Source: an uncultured Eubacteriales bacterium | GTDB taxonomy: Bacteria > Bacillota_A > Clostridia > Saccharofermentanales > Saccharofermentanaceae | Reading direction: 5' to 3' | DNA: 7,688 nt | NCBI GenBank assembly: GCA_900313405.1 | Contig: OMQY01000129.1 | Location: 1 to 7,688 of the forward strand | In this document: positions 1-6,367 of the stretch, piece after piece | Layout: every line of letters starts with the position of its first letter | Position numbering within the stretch: position 1 is the first letter of the stretch | The notes under the pieces: model-generated | Told to the model about the DNA's origin: nothing | Database searches by the model: none | The model's input: only the letters and a program-made list of their open reading frames with translations | Position numbers and translations under genes: made by a program

Positions 1-4
1 AACG

Positions 5-1183
5 ATGGACGACGAGGAACTGAAGGAACTTTTCGATAAGGAAGAGGACGCAGATAAGTCCGGCAAGAGCGGGCCCGCCGGGCGCTCGCCTTCTGCTGCC
101 GATGAAAAGGCAGAGCCCGCCAAGGCTGTCCCTGAAGAAGAGGGCGTGACGGTCTTCGGTGACGAGGAGAAAAAGGCCGAGGGCGACGGCAAAAAGGCCG
201 AGGGGAAGAAGGCCGAGGCCGAGACAAAGAAGGTTGAGGATAAGAAGGCCGAGGGCGCGGATGCGGACAAGAGGGCTGAGACTGAGAAGAAGGCTGACGG
301 CAAGAAGCCCGAGGGCAAAGTTCAGGCGAGGCCGGGCACTCATTTCCCGTTCGATATCAGCGACCGTGAGCCCGAACCTTTTCCGATCAGCCTGAGGACG
401 ATGCTGTTGATGATCCTCGGCGTGCTCCTTCTGATCTTTGTCTTGTCCGTGGCATTCCACCCGTTCTTCCGCGTCAAAGAGATCAACATCTCCGGCAATG
501 TAGCCGTGTCCGACCAGGAGATCCTCGAGGCGGCCGGCATCGAATATAACGATCACCTGTTCTCCGGGATCAGCGGAGGCTTCTTCGACGTGGTCAGCAT
601 GGATTACGGCGACACTGAGCGCAGGATCGAAGCGAATAACCCTTATATCAAGAACATCGAGATCAGCGTCAAATTCCCCTCGACCATCAACATCGAGGTC
701 ACCGAGCGTCAGAAAGTCGCTTATGTCAAAGTCCCCGACGGCTACGCTGCGATCGACTCCGAAGGTATCGTGCTCGAGCTCGATTCTCATTCCGACGACA
801 CCATCCGTCCGCTGATCTGCGGCCTCGACATTGATTCCGTCGTCATCGGGAAGAAGCTCAAGGCGATCGACGACACCGCCTACCAGAAGATGATCATCGT
901 CCTCGGGGCGGTGCTCGCTGCCGACAGCAACAGCGGCGTTAACAGCGGATACAGCTTTTTCGAGAACCTTATCGAAGTACGCATGCTCCCGAGCGGCAAC
1001 TTCTTCCTGACCATCTACCTCCCCGAGGGCTCCATCCTACAGGTCAAGCTCAAGGAGATCGACAATATCAACGAGGACATGTCGCAGCTCTGCTTCGCGA
1101 TCCTCGAAGGCGCGTTCGACAACCTCCCCGACGGCGTCCTGGACATGACGGACGAGGAGTTCATCTACAGGGAGTACGAGTGA
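5..1183 (+). CDS. ftsQ: Cell-division protein FtsQ/DivIB (POTRA domain, single-pass membrane protein)
   Basis: Bitopic divisome protein that in known bacteria joins FtsL/DivIC and FtsB-type partners and helps control septal wall synthesis. It has three visible parts. A hydrophilic, strongly charged cytosolic tail covers residues 1-131. One membrane helix lies at about 132-151. The extracytoplasmic part begins with a POTRA fold (from VKEINISGN, about 155) and continues into the FtsQ/DivIB beta domain; the segment NPYIKNIEISVKFPST followed by EVTERQ and AIDSEG is a family signature. At 392 aa it is long for the family because of the tail, where residues 56-105 are Lys/Glu/Ala-rich repeats of the KKAEG type. 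The ATG at 5 has only four bases upstream, so no ribosome site can be seen and the frame stays open to the window edge; the true start could lie further left. ftsZ follows after 262 bp with no ftsA between. Confidence 0.88.
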   Translation: MDDEELKELFDKEEDADKSGKSGPAGRSPSAADEKAEPAKAVPEEEGVTVFGDEEKKAEGDGKKAEGKKAEAETKKVEDKKAEGADADKRAETEKKADGKKPEGKVQARPGTHFPFDISDREPEPFPISLRTMLLMILGVLLLIFVLSVAFHPFFRVKEINISGNVAVSDQEILEAAGIEYNDHLFSGISGGFFDVVSMDYGDTERRIEANNPYIKNIEISVKFPSTINIEVTERQKVAYVKVPDGYAAIDSEGIVLELDSHSDDTIRPLICGLDIDSVVIGKKLKAIDDTAYQKMIIVLGAVLAADSNSGVNSGYSFFENLIEVRMLPSGNFFLTIYLPEGSILQVKLKEIDNINEDMSQLCFAILEGAFDNLPDGVLDMTDEEFIYREYE

Positions 1184-1207
1184 GGGCGATCTGACGGCAT
1201 TATGTCT

Positions 1208-1258
1208 CACTCGTGGCGGCGCCCTTGATAGCGCGCCGGCAGGCTGAGCGCCTGAGTG
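1208..1258. other. GC-rich stem-loops after ftsQ, no U-tract
   Basis: Two adjacent inverted repeats lie in the GC-rich part of the gap behind ftsQ. CGGCGC (1217-1222) pairs with GCGCCG (1233-1238), and CAGGC (1240-1244) pairs with GCCTG (1250-1254) around a 5-nt loop. An outer CACTC/GAGTG pair (1208-1212 with 1254-1258) competes with the second stem. No T-run follows on the + strand, so a classical intrinsic terminator is not supported. They may act as a weak or factor-dependent stop or protect the ftsQ mRNA end. Confidence 0.35.
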
Positions 1259-1291
1259 TCAGCTACGGAACAGGAATATTACAGATATTTG

Positions 1292-1312
1292 AAAAAAATA
1301 AAAAAAGTATTA
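1292..1312 (+). promoter_or_regulatory. A-tract UP-like element
   Basis: Two runs of seven A (1292-1298 and 1300-1306) are followed by an AT-rich stretch. If promoter P1 starts transcription near 1352, this block covers about -60 to -40, the position where the RNA polymerase alpha C-terminal domain contacts UP elements. The composition contrasts sharply with the GC-rich DNA just upstream. It fits a strong housekeeping promoter for ftsZ. Confidence 0.5.
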
Positions 1313-1316
1313 ACAT

Positions 1317-1345
1317 TTTACAAGGTTATGGGTAACATCTATATT
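1317..1345 (+). promoter_or_regulatory. Predicted SigA-type promoter P1 of ftsZ
   Basis: The -35 box TTTACA (1317-1322) and the -10 box TATATT (1340-1345) each match the consensus at five of six positions and are separated by 17 bp. The A-tract element lies directly upstream. The predicted start of transcription is near 1352, giving a leader of about 94 nt before the ftsZ ATG. Found by eye; no start-site data. Confidence 0.6.
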
Positions 1346-1372
1346 GAAGCTATACTATATTTAGGGTAGAAT
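1344..1372 (+). promoter_or_regulatory. Predicted second promoter P2 of ftsZ
   Basis: The -35 box TTGAAG (1344-1349, four of six) and the -10 box TAGAAT (1367-1372, five of six) are separated by 17 bp. This promoter overlaps the end of P1, and its predicted start is near 1379, leaving a leader of about 67 nt. The NrdR-like box at 1352-1367 lies between its -35 and -10 boxes. It is weaker than P1 and could be chance in AT-rich DNA. Confidence 0.4.
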
Positions 1373-1430
1373 TCAAGTTGTTGTACCATATATTGAATAA
1401 ATTATGTATTGCGAACACAATATCTCTGAT
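1352..1430. promoter_or_regulatory. Three NrdR-box-like sites in the ftsZ promoter and leader
   Basis: From memory, the NrdR-box consensus is about ACACWATATATWGTGT, and known operators carry two boxes about 31-32 bp apart. Box 1 (1352-1367, ATACTATATTTAGGGT) matches 13 of 16 positions. Box 2 (1383-1398, GTACCATATATTGAAT) matches 11 of 16, but 9 of 10 in the central core. Box 3 (1415-1430, ACACAATATCTCTGAT) matches 11 of 16 and is perfect over its first nine bases. The steps are 31 and 32 bp, so the boxes would lie on one face of the helix. Box 1 covers the P1 start and the P2 spacer; boxes 2 and 3 lie in the leader. The NrdR gene itself is downstream of ftsZ. The AT-rich background makes partial matches easier, so the spacing is the stronger evidence. 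Confidence 0.5.
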
Positions 1431-1431
1431 C

Positions 1432-1438
1432 GGAGGGA
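1432..1438 (+). promoter_or_regulatory. Ribosome binding site fixing the ftsZ start
   Basis: GGAGGGA at 1432-1438 ends 7 nt before the ATG at 1446, an ideal Shine-Dalgarno arrangement. The in-frame ATG at 1404 would add 14 residues but has no such site and would put NrdR-like box 3 inside coding sequence. This decides for 1446. Confidence 0.85.
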
Positions 1439-1445
1439 CTTGAAC

Positions 1446-2882
1446 ATGTCTGAGAGTAAGCGAGGATTTGTTTTGGACGAGGAACATTTTGCAACCATTA
1501 AGGTTATCGGTGTCGGCGGCGGCGGATGTAATGCCGTTGATCGTATGCTCGAGAGCGGAGTCCAGGGAATAGACTTTATCTCCGTGAACAGTGATAATCA
1601 GGCATTGGCAAGGTCCAAGGCGCCGGTCAGGATCCAGATCGGTGAGAAGGTTACCAGAGGCCTCGGATGCGGTGCCGATCCCAGTATCGGTGAGAAGGCT
1701 GCCGAGGAGTCCAAGGATGAGATCGCTGAGGCGATCGCTAATACGGATATGCTCTTTATCACAGCCGGTATGGGCGGCGGTACGGGTACAGGTGCTGCTC
1801 CTGTTGTTGCTCAGATCGCTCAGGAGCTCGGTATCCTGACGGTTGCCGTTGTAACAAGACCTTTCGGCTTCGAGGGTGCGAGAAGAGCATCCAATGCGGA
1901 GCGCGGTATCAGAGAGCTCGAGAAGTATGTTGACTCTCTCGTCGTTGTTGCTAACGATAAGCTGCTCGAAGTTGTTGATGACGATACTTCTTTCGAGGAT
2001 GCATTCAATATGGCAGATCAGGTATTGAAGTTTGGTGTAGCGGGTATCTCCGATCTCGTTGCTATCCCCGGACTTATCAACCTCGACCTTGCCGATGTAA
2101 GAAGAGTAATGACCAAGGCAGGTATCTGCCATATGGGTATCGGTCGTGCTTCCGGTGAGGGAAGAGCGGCTGCTGCTGTTCGTCAGGCTATCAACTCACC
2201 TCTGCTCGATACGACTATCGAGGGCGCTAACGGTGTTATCATCAACTTCACCGGCGGACGTAACATGAAGCTGCAGGAGATCGACTCCGCTGCCAAGATC
2301 GTTCGTGAGGCAGTTGCTCCCGAGGCTGAGATCATTGTCGGTGCCGTTATCGACACATCCCTCGAGGATGAGATCATGATCACTGTTATCGCTTCAGGAT
2401 TTGACAACAGCATCAATGCTTCGGCCAACCATCGTGCCAGCACATCCGTATTGTCCAGGAATAACCCTAATCTGATCACTGAGACACCTAAGGCTCAGGC
2501 TCAGTCAAGGAGTGTATACAGCCGTCCCGTTGAGCAGCCCGCACCGGAGCCTGTTCAGAGAAGTACGGCGGCTCCCGGATTCCTTTTCGGTGATGAGTCC
2601 GTTGTAACGGGCGCTCCGAGGGGTTCCAGAGTTGAAGTAACGGCAGAGCCTGTTGAGGCACCTGTTCAGCAGGCACAGCCTCAGGCACCTGTACAGCCTG
2701 TAAGAGTTCAGCCTGCACAGCCTGCTCAGCCGATCCCTCCTTATCAGCAGACACCTGTTCAGCAGCCTCAGGTTCAGCGCGGCGGAAGGCCCCAGGCCAA
2801 TATCAGCCCTTCTCCTGTAGCTGACGAACAGCCTCAGAAGTCTGCTAAGCCGTGGTTCATGTTCGGCAGAGATTCCGAGTGA
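1446..2882 (+). CDS. ftsZ: Cell-division GTPase FtsZ
   Basis: Tubulin homologue that polymerises at mid-cell into the Z-ring and recruits the division machinery. The 478-aa protein has the nucleotide-binding start KVIGVGGGGCNAV, the tubulin signature GGGTGTG at 110-116, and the catalytic T7 loop NLDLAD at 212-217, so the GTPase core (to about 325) looks intact. Next comes a linker of about 135 residues rich in Gln, Pro, Ala and Val, longer than in most Bacillota. The C-terminal peptide, KPWFMFGRDSE, departs from the usual IPxFLR-type ending but keeps P-x-F-[LM]. A related segment, PGFLFGDES (377-385), sits inside the linker. The ATG at 1446 is chosen for its strong ribosome site. Codons often end in T (GTT, GCT), unlike nth at the end of the unit, which fits high expression. 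No ftsA or sepF is in the window. Confidence 0.98.
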   Translation: MSESKRGFVLDEEHFATIKVIGVGGGGCNAVDRMLESGVQGIDFISVNSDNQALARSKAPVRIQIGEKVTRGLGCGADPSIGEKAAEESKDEIAEAIANTDMLFITAGMGGGTGTGAAPVVAQIAQELGILTVAVVTRPFGFEGARRASNAERGIRELEKYVDSLVVVANDKLLEVVDDDTSFEDAFNMADQVLKFGVAGISDLVAIPGLINLDLADVRRVMTKAGICHMGIGRASGEGRAAAAVRQAINSPLLDTTIEGANGVIINFTGGRNMKLQEIDSAAKIVREAVAPEAEIIVGAVIDTSLEDEIMITVIASGFDNSINASANHRASTSVLSRNNPNLITETPKAQAQSRSVYSRPVEQPAPEPVQRSTAAPGFLFGDESVVTGAPRGSRVEVTAEPVEAPVQQAQPQAPVQPVRVQPAQPAQPIPPYQQTPVQQPQVQRGGRPQANISPSPVADEQPQKSAKPWFMFGRDSE

Positions 2883-2948
2883 TCTTCGTCCGGGGATCCT
2901 TCATCGGGAGACAATATCAGTAATTAAGGATTAAAACGGTGACTTGCA

Positions 2949-3407
2949 ATGAGATGTCCTAAGTGCGGGCAGAACGACGATAAGGTTATAGATACCAGAC
3001 CGTCAGAGGAGAACCGCGTAATAAGACGTCGCCGTGAATGCATAGCGTGCGGTTACAGATTCTCGACTATCGAGAGGATCGAGGGACTGCAGTTCAAGGT
3101 GATCAAGAAGGACGGAACGAGAGAAGAATTCTCGAGAGAGAAGCTTATGAGCGGCCTGTCGGCTGCCTGCTCCAAGCGTCCGATATCTAATGACCAGCTT
3201 ATGGAGATCGTGAACTCCGTTGAGTCGCTGCTTCAGGAACAGCGCAACGGGGAGATCTCGTCCAATGCGATCGGCGAACTCGTCATGAACAGGCTCAAGG
3301 GTCTCGATAAAGTAGCATATGTAAGATTCGCGTCCGTCTACAGGGATTTTACGGATGTGTCGTCTTTTACTAAGGAAGTTGAAGAGATAAACAGGGATTC
3401 GGAATGA
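2949..3407 (+). CDS. nrdR: Transcriptional repressor NrdR
   Basis: Zinc-ribbon and ATP-cone repressor of ribonucleotide reductase genes; in known family members nucleotide binding (ATP/dATP) to the cone sets the oligomeric state and DNA binding. The 152-aa length is typical. The N-terminal zinc ribbon is complete: C3, C6, C31 and C34 in MRCPKC and ECIACGYRFST. Between the cysteine pairs is the basic stretch RVIRRRRE, which contacts DNA. The ATP cone covers about 49-139 and begins with the usual KVIKKDGTREEFSREKL; the ending VRFASVYRDF is a family hallmark. GGTGA at 2938-2942, 6 nt before the ATG, can serve as ribosome site. The gene lies 66 bp behind ftsZ with no terminator visible, so it probably shares its transcript. 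No ribonucleotide reductase gene is in the window; the nearest NrdR-like boxes are upstream of ftsZ. Confidence 0.97.
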   Translation: MRCPKCGQNDDKVIDTRPSEENRVIRRRRECIACGYRFSTIERIEGLQFKVIKKDGTREEFSREKLMSGLSAACSKRPISNDQLMEIVNSVESLLQEQRNGEISSNAIGELVMNRLKGLDKVAYVRFASVYRDFTDVSSFTKEVEEINRDSE

Positions 3408-3423
3408 TTAGTGAGGTGCCAGG

Positions 3424-4146
3424 GTGAAAAAGGTTCTGCTTATTGATGATGACGAAGGGATAATCGAACTTCTCAAGGTTTATTTCGAGAAGGAAGGGTA
3501 TAGCGTGTCTACCTGTATGAAGGGCGACAAGGCTGTGGCTGCGTTCAACAGTTCCGAGCCCGACATTATCATCCTTGATATCATGTTGCCCGGTATGGAC
3601 GGCAATGATATCTGCCGCGAGATCCGTAAGACCTCAGATGTTCCGATAATCATGCTTACGGCAAGGACCGACACGCTCGACAAGATCGTAGGTCTTGAGC
3701 TCGGTGCTGATGATTATATGCCGAAGCCTTTCGAGCCTAAGGAATTACTTGCCCGCGTAAAGGCGGTCTTGAGAAGGACCGACAAGCGTGATGCCGCTGC
3801 CGAGGAGGCTGCTTCTGAAGAGGAGACCACCGGAGGATCAGAGGTCATCACATATCCCGGCTTCAGCGTCGACAAGGTCAAGTATGTTGTTACCGTCGAC
3901 GGCCAGGAGATCTACATGCCGCCTAAGGAACTGGAACTCCTGTTCTTCCTTGCTTCTAACCCGAACAGGGTGTTTACGAGAGAGCAGCTTCTGGAGAATG
4001 TATGGGGCTATGATTTCTACGGAGAATCAAGGACCGTAGATGTTCACGTCAAGAGGATCAGAGAGAAGATCGAGAAGCCCGGAAGAGAACAGAACTGGTG
4101 CATAAAGACCGTATGGAGCAAGGGTTACAAGTTTGAAACAAAGTAA
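3424..4146 (+). CDS. OmpR/PhoB-family response regulator
   Basis: DNA-binding response regulator of a two-component system. The receiver domain (about 1-118) has the acidic pocket D8-D9, the phosphoacceptor D52 in IIILDIMLPGMDG, T79 in IIMLTAR, and K101 in MPKPF, so all switch residues are present. An acidic Ala/Glu-rich linker (about 119-140) leads to a winged-helix domain (about 144-238) with PKELELLFFLASNP and the recognition-helix region RTVDVHVKRIREKIE (203-217). The length of 240 aa is normal. The start is a GTG, preceded by GAGGTG (3413-3418) with 5 nt spacing. It begins 16 bp after nrdR, and its 3' end overlaps the kinase gene by 14 nt, so the pair is almost surely co-translated. The target genes and signal cannot be told from sequence; PhoP/WalR-like names would be guesses. 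Confidence 0.95.
   Translation: MKKVLLIDDDEGIIELLKVYFEKEGYSVSTCMKGDKAVAAFNSSEPDIIILDIMLPGMDGNDICREIRKTSDVPIIMLTARTDTLDKIVGLELGADDYMPKPFEPKELLARVKAVLRRTDKRDAAAEEAASEEETTGGSEVITYPGFSVDKVKYVVTVDGQEIYMPPKELELLFFLASNPNRVFTREQLLENVWGYDFYGESRTVDVHVKRIREKIEKPGREQNWCIKTVWSKGYKFETK
4120..4124 (+). promoter_or_regulatory. Ribosome binding site for the TTG start of the histidine kinase
   Basis: AAGGG at 4120-4124 lies inside the response-regulator gene, 8 nt before the TTG at 4133. It supports TTG as the start. The next in-frame ATG falls after the first membrane helix, which would remove the anchor. Confidence 0.65.
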
Positions 4147-5629
4147 AGGCATATCCGCGAGTTTTGCAGTTTTTCTTAATTCGTTTCTGATAATAAGCAC
4201 AGTGATCGTTTTTGCTGTGCTTATATTTCTTTCGTACGAGAATATGCACAACAAGACGGTCGATGACAACATAAAACTCGCGCAGGACACGGGAAACAAT
4301 CTCGCTTACGACCTCGAGCAGGCGAACTCCCTGTCTGATGAAGAGGGTGCCCGCATGTTGTCTGAGTACCTGTTGCACTCCGAGATGTATTCGAGCACGG
4401 GTAACATCTATATCACCGATGTCCTCGGCCGTGTCATAAGCCGCAACATCGTCGATCAGTCCATGATGCCGGACGGCGATATCCGCGACGGCGTCTTCAG
4501 CATAACCGATGAGTCGCTGACCGATCTCATCGAAAAGGCTTCCGTCTCCCGCACCCAGGAGACAGACACTCTGAGCCGCACCAACGAATTCGAGGTCATA
4601 ACCTGCACCCCGATAGGAGATACCGGCAACTACCTGATAGTCATGCACAGCGTCGATATGTCGGATGCAAGGTCCGAGTATTTCTCGGTCGTCCTTGTTC
4701 CGGCACTCATCGCGCTCCTCGTCTCAGTCGCACTCTTTATCGGCTTCGTCACGATATCGATGCGACCCTTGCGCGAGATCTCGCGCGTCATCACACGCGT
4801 GTCCGAAGGCGACTATTCAGCACGTGTCGGCAAGAAATACACCGAATCAAACGAGCTCTCGCTCTTCAGCGTATCGTCCGACCTCGCGGAGATGGGAACG
4901 ACGCTCAACAACATGCTCGAGATGCTCGAGAATCAGGAAAAAGACCGCGGCATCTTCATCTCCAGCGTCGCGCACGACATAAGGACGCCCCTTACCTCGA
5001 TCAACGGTTTTGTCACCGCCATGACCGACGGCACGATCCCCCCGGAGAATCATCGCAAATATCTCGTCATGATCAAGAATGAGGCCGACCGCATCCGCCG
5101 TCTGGTCTCCTCGATGACCGAAGCGTCGTCCCTGACTCATGTCGACCCCGAGATGATGGAGAGCTTCAACGTCGAAGAAATGCTCGAAGACATCGTCTCG
5201 AACCTCGAGCCGCAGCTCAAAGAAAAGAAGATCGACCTGAAGACAGTCTACGAAGTTGCTGAGCCCGTCGCTTACGGCGAACCGCAGCCTCTGTGCAGAG
5301 TCGTAGTAAACATCATCTCGAACGCCATCAAGTTCACGCCGATCGGAGGCAACATCCGTGTCACCGTCGCGCGCACCGAAGACGGCAAGCGCATCCAAAT
5401 GAACGTTGAGGACTCAGGCCCCGGCGTCGACGAGGACAAGCGCGCCCGCGTCTTCGAGAGCTTCTACAAGGCCGACCCTTCCCGTAAGCAGGCGGGCTTC
5501 GGTCTCGGGCTCTACATCTGTAAGCAGATCCTGGTCGGCCACGGCCAGTCCATCGTTCTGGACGAGAGCACAGACCTCGGCGGCGCCAACTTCATTTTCA
5601 CGCTGCCGACCCCGCCCGAGGACAGATAA
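4133..5629 (+). CDS. Membrane sensor histidine kinase (HAMP-HisKA-HATPase)
   Basis: Partner kinase of the response regulator. The 498-aa protein has membrane helix 1 at about 11-34, an extracytoplasmic sensor of about 150 residues, helix 2 at about 185-208, and a HAMP linker starting at MRPLREI (210). The HisKA domain carries phosphoacceptor H281 in VAHDIRTPLTSI. The ATPase domain has the N box NIISNAIKFTP (393-403), G1 EDSGPGV (426-432), the F-box region FESFYKADP, and G2 GFGLGLY (455-461). All catalytic motifs are intact, so it should be active. The sensor contains IYITDVLGRVI (92-102) and later TCTPIGDTGNYLIVM, which resembles a Cache/PAS-like extracellular fold; the ligand is unknown. The start is TTG, overlapping the regulator by 14 nt. 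Codons shift from T-ending near the start to C-ending towards the 3' half. Confidence 0.95.
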   Translation: MKQSKGISASFAVFLNSFLIISTVIVFAVLIFLSYENMHNKTVDDNIKLAQDTGNNLAYDLEQANSLSDEEGARMLSEYLLHSEMYSSTGNIYITDVLGRVISRNIVDQSMMPDGDIRDGVFSITDESLTDLIEKASVSRTQETDTLSRTNEFEVITCTPIGDTGNYLIVMHSVDMSDARSEYFSVVLVPALIALLVSVALFIGFVTISMRPLREISRVITRVSEGDYSARVGKKYTESNELSLFSVSSDLAEMGTTLNNMLEMLENQEKDRGIFISSVAHDIRTPLTSINGFVTAMTDGTIPPENHRKYLVMIKNEADRIRRLVSSMTEASSLTHVDPEMMESFNVEEMLEDIVSNLEPQLKEKKIDLKTVYEVAEPVAYGEPQPLCRVVVNIISNAIKFTPIGGNIRVTVARTEDGKRIQMNVEDSGPGVDEDKRARVFESFYKADPSRKQAGFGLGLYICKQILVGHGQSIVLDESTDLGGANFIFTLPTPPEDR

Positions 5630-6271
5630 ATGAAGATATCGCTAAAGCGCCGGCGCGAGCTCGCCGACATGACCCTCGCCGCCCTCGGCAACGCATTCCC
5701 TGACGTCGCCTGCACGCTCGACCGCGACCTGCCGGAACGCCTCGCGATCCGGGGGATCCTCTCGGCCCAGTGCACCGATGAGCGCGTGAACATCACCGCG
5801 GGCGAGCTTTTCGAAAAGTATCCCACCATGGAGCAGATCCGCGACGCCGGAGTCGACACTATCGGCGACATCATCAGGCCCTGCGGCCTCCACCGCGCCA
5901 AATCCCGCTCCGTCGTCGCCTTCGCGACCGCCTACTGCTCCCGTTGGGACCACCGCGTCCCATCCGACGTCACCGAACTCATGACATGCCCCGGCATCGG
6001 CCGCAAGATCGCCAACCTCATCGTCGGCGAGATCTACGCCATCCCCGCCATGGTCGTTGACACCCACTGCAAGCGCGTCATGTACCGCATCGGCATCACA
6101 GACAACACCGACCCGACCAAAGTCGAAGCAGACATCTGCAAAGTCTTCCCGTCGTCTTGTTGGATCGCGCTCGGCCACCAATCCGTCGCCCTCGGCCGCG
6201 CTTATTGCCGCGCCGCCCGCCCCGCGTGCGACACCTGTCCGCTCTCTTCATTCTGCCTGAAGAGAGTGTGA
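5630..6271 (+). CDS. nth: Endonuclease III (DNA glycosylase/AP lyase)
   Basis: Base-excision repair enzyme that removes oxidised pyrimidines and cleaves the abasic site by beta-elimination. The 213-aa length is standard. The helix-hairpin-helix CPGIGRKIAN holds the catalytic lysine K126, and MVVDTH holds the catalytic aspartate D144; their 18-residue spacing equals that of K120/D138 in E. coli Nth. The [4Fe-4S] loop is complete at the C-terminus: C193-x6-C200-x2-C203-x5-C209. An early family motif, ILSAQCTDERVN (43-54), is also present. The ATG directly follows the kinase stop codon with no gap, and GAGGA (5618-5622) is a ribosome site 7 nt upstream, so translation is coupled. Codons are overwhelmingly C-ending (GCC, CTC, GTC, ATC, CGC), unlike ftsZ. 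It appears to be the last gene of the unit. Confidence 0.96.
   Translation: MKISLKRRRELADMTLAALGNAFPDVACTLDRDLPERLAIRGILSAQCTDERVNITAGELFEKYPTMEQIRDAGVDTIGDIIRPCGLHRAKSRSVVAFATAYCSRWDHRVPSDVTELMTCPGIGRKIANLIVGEIYAIPAMVVDTHCKRVMYRIGITDNTDPTKVEADICKVFPSSCWIALGHQSVALGRAYCRAARPACDTCPLSSFCLKRV
6242..6266 (+). repeat. Inverted repeat at the 3' end of nth
   Basis: CTCTCTTC (6242-6249) and GAAGAGAG (6259-6266) form a perfect 8-bp stem with a 9-nt loop in the last codons of nth, just before the stop at 6269. No T-run follows, so it is not a standard terminator. It might protect the 3' end of the transcript, or it may be chance, since these bases also code for the last iron-sulfur cysteine region. Confidence 0.4.
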
Positions 6272-6367
6272 ATCTCGATCCAATGCCGCTCCCTTGGGAG
6301 AGGGACGCTGAATACTCGGTGCCTGAGAATCCTTTATCCTTTGAGCAGAGCAGTCGTATCTGAGGCC
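6272..6367. other. Spacer between nth and the hexamer array
   Basis: I see no gene here. The only structure is a short inverted repeat, CTCCC (6289-6293) with GGGAG (6296-6300), whose 2-nt loop is too tight to form as such. No ribosome site, promoter or terminator is convincing. It begins a 480-bp non-coding block that ends at recG. Confidence 0.5.

Noticed and set aside
1217..1254. Intrinsic terminator after ftsQ
   Set aside because: Stem-loops are present but the 3' side continues GC-rich with no T-run; listed only as stem-loops.
1404..1445. Upstream ATG adding 14 residues to FtsZ
   Set aside because: No ribosome site in front of it, the added residues do not look like an FtsZ start, and a strong GGAGGGA sits at the right distance from the ATG at 1446.
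1350..2132. Long minus-strand frame opposite ftsZ
   Set aside because: Antisense shadow of a clearly coding gene; no domain and no start signal.
2883..2948. Terminator or promoter between ftsZ and nrdR
   Set aside because: No stem followed by T-run and no -35/-10 pair with sensible spacing; read-through is more likely.
4058..4648. Minus-strand frame opposite the regulator/kinase junction
   Set aside because: Antisense shadow; it runs through the two-component genes whose motifs are intact on the + strand.
5642..6181. Minus-strand frame of 179 residues opposite nth
   Set aside because: It is rich in Asp, Gly and Val as expected from the complement of C-ending codons, has no recognisable fold, and is fully explained by nth.
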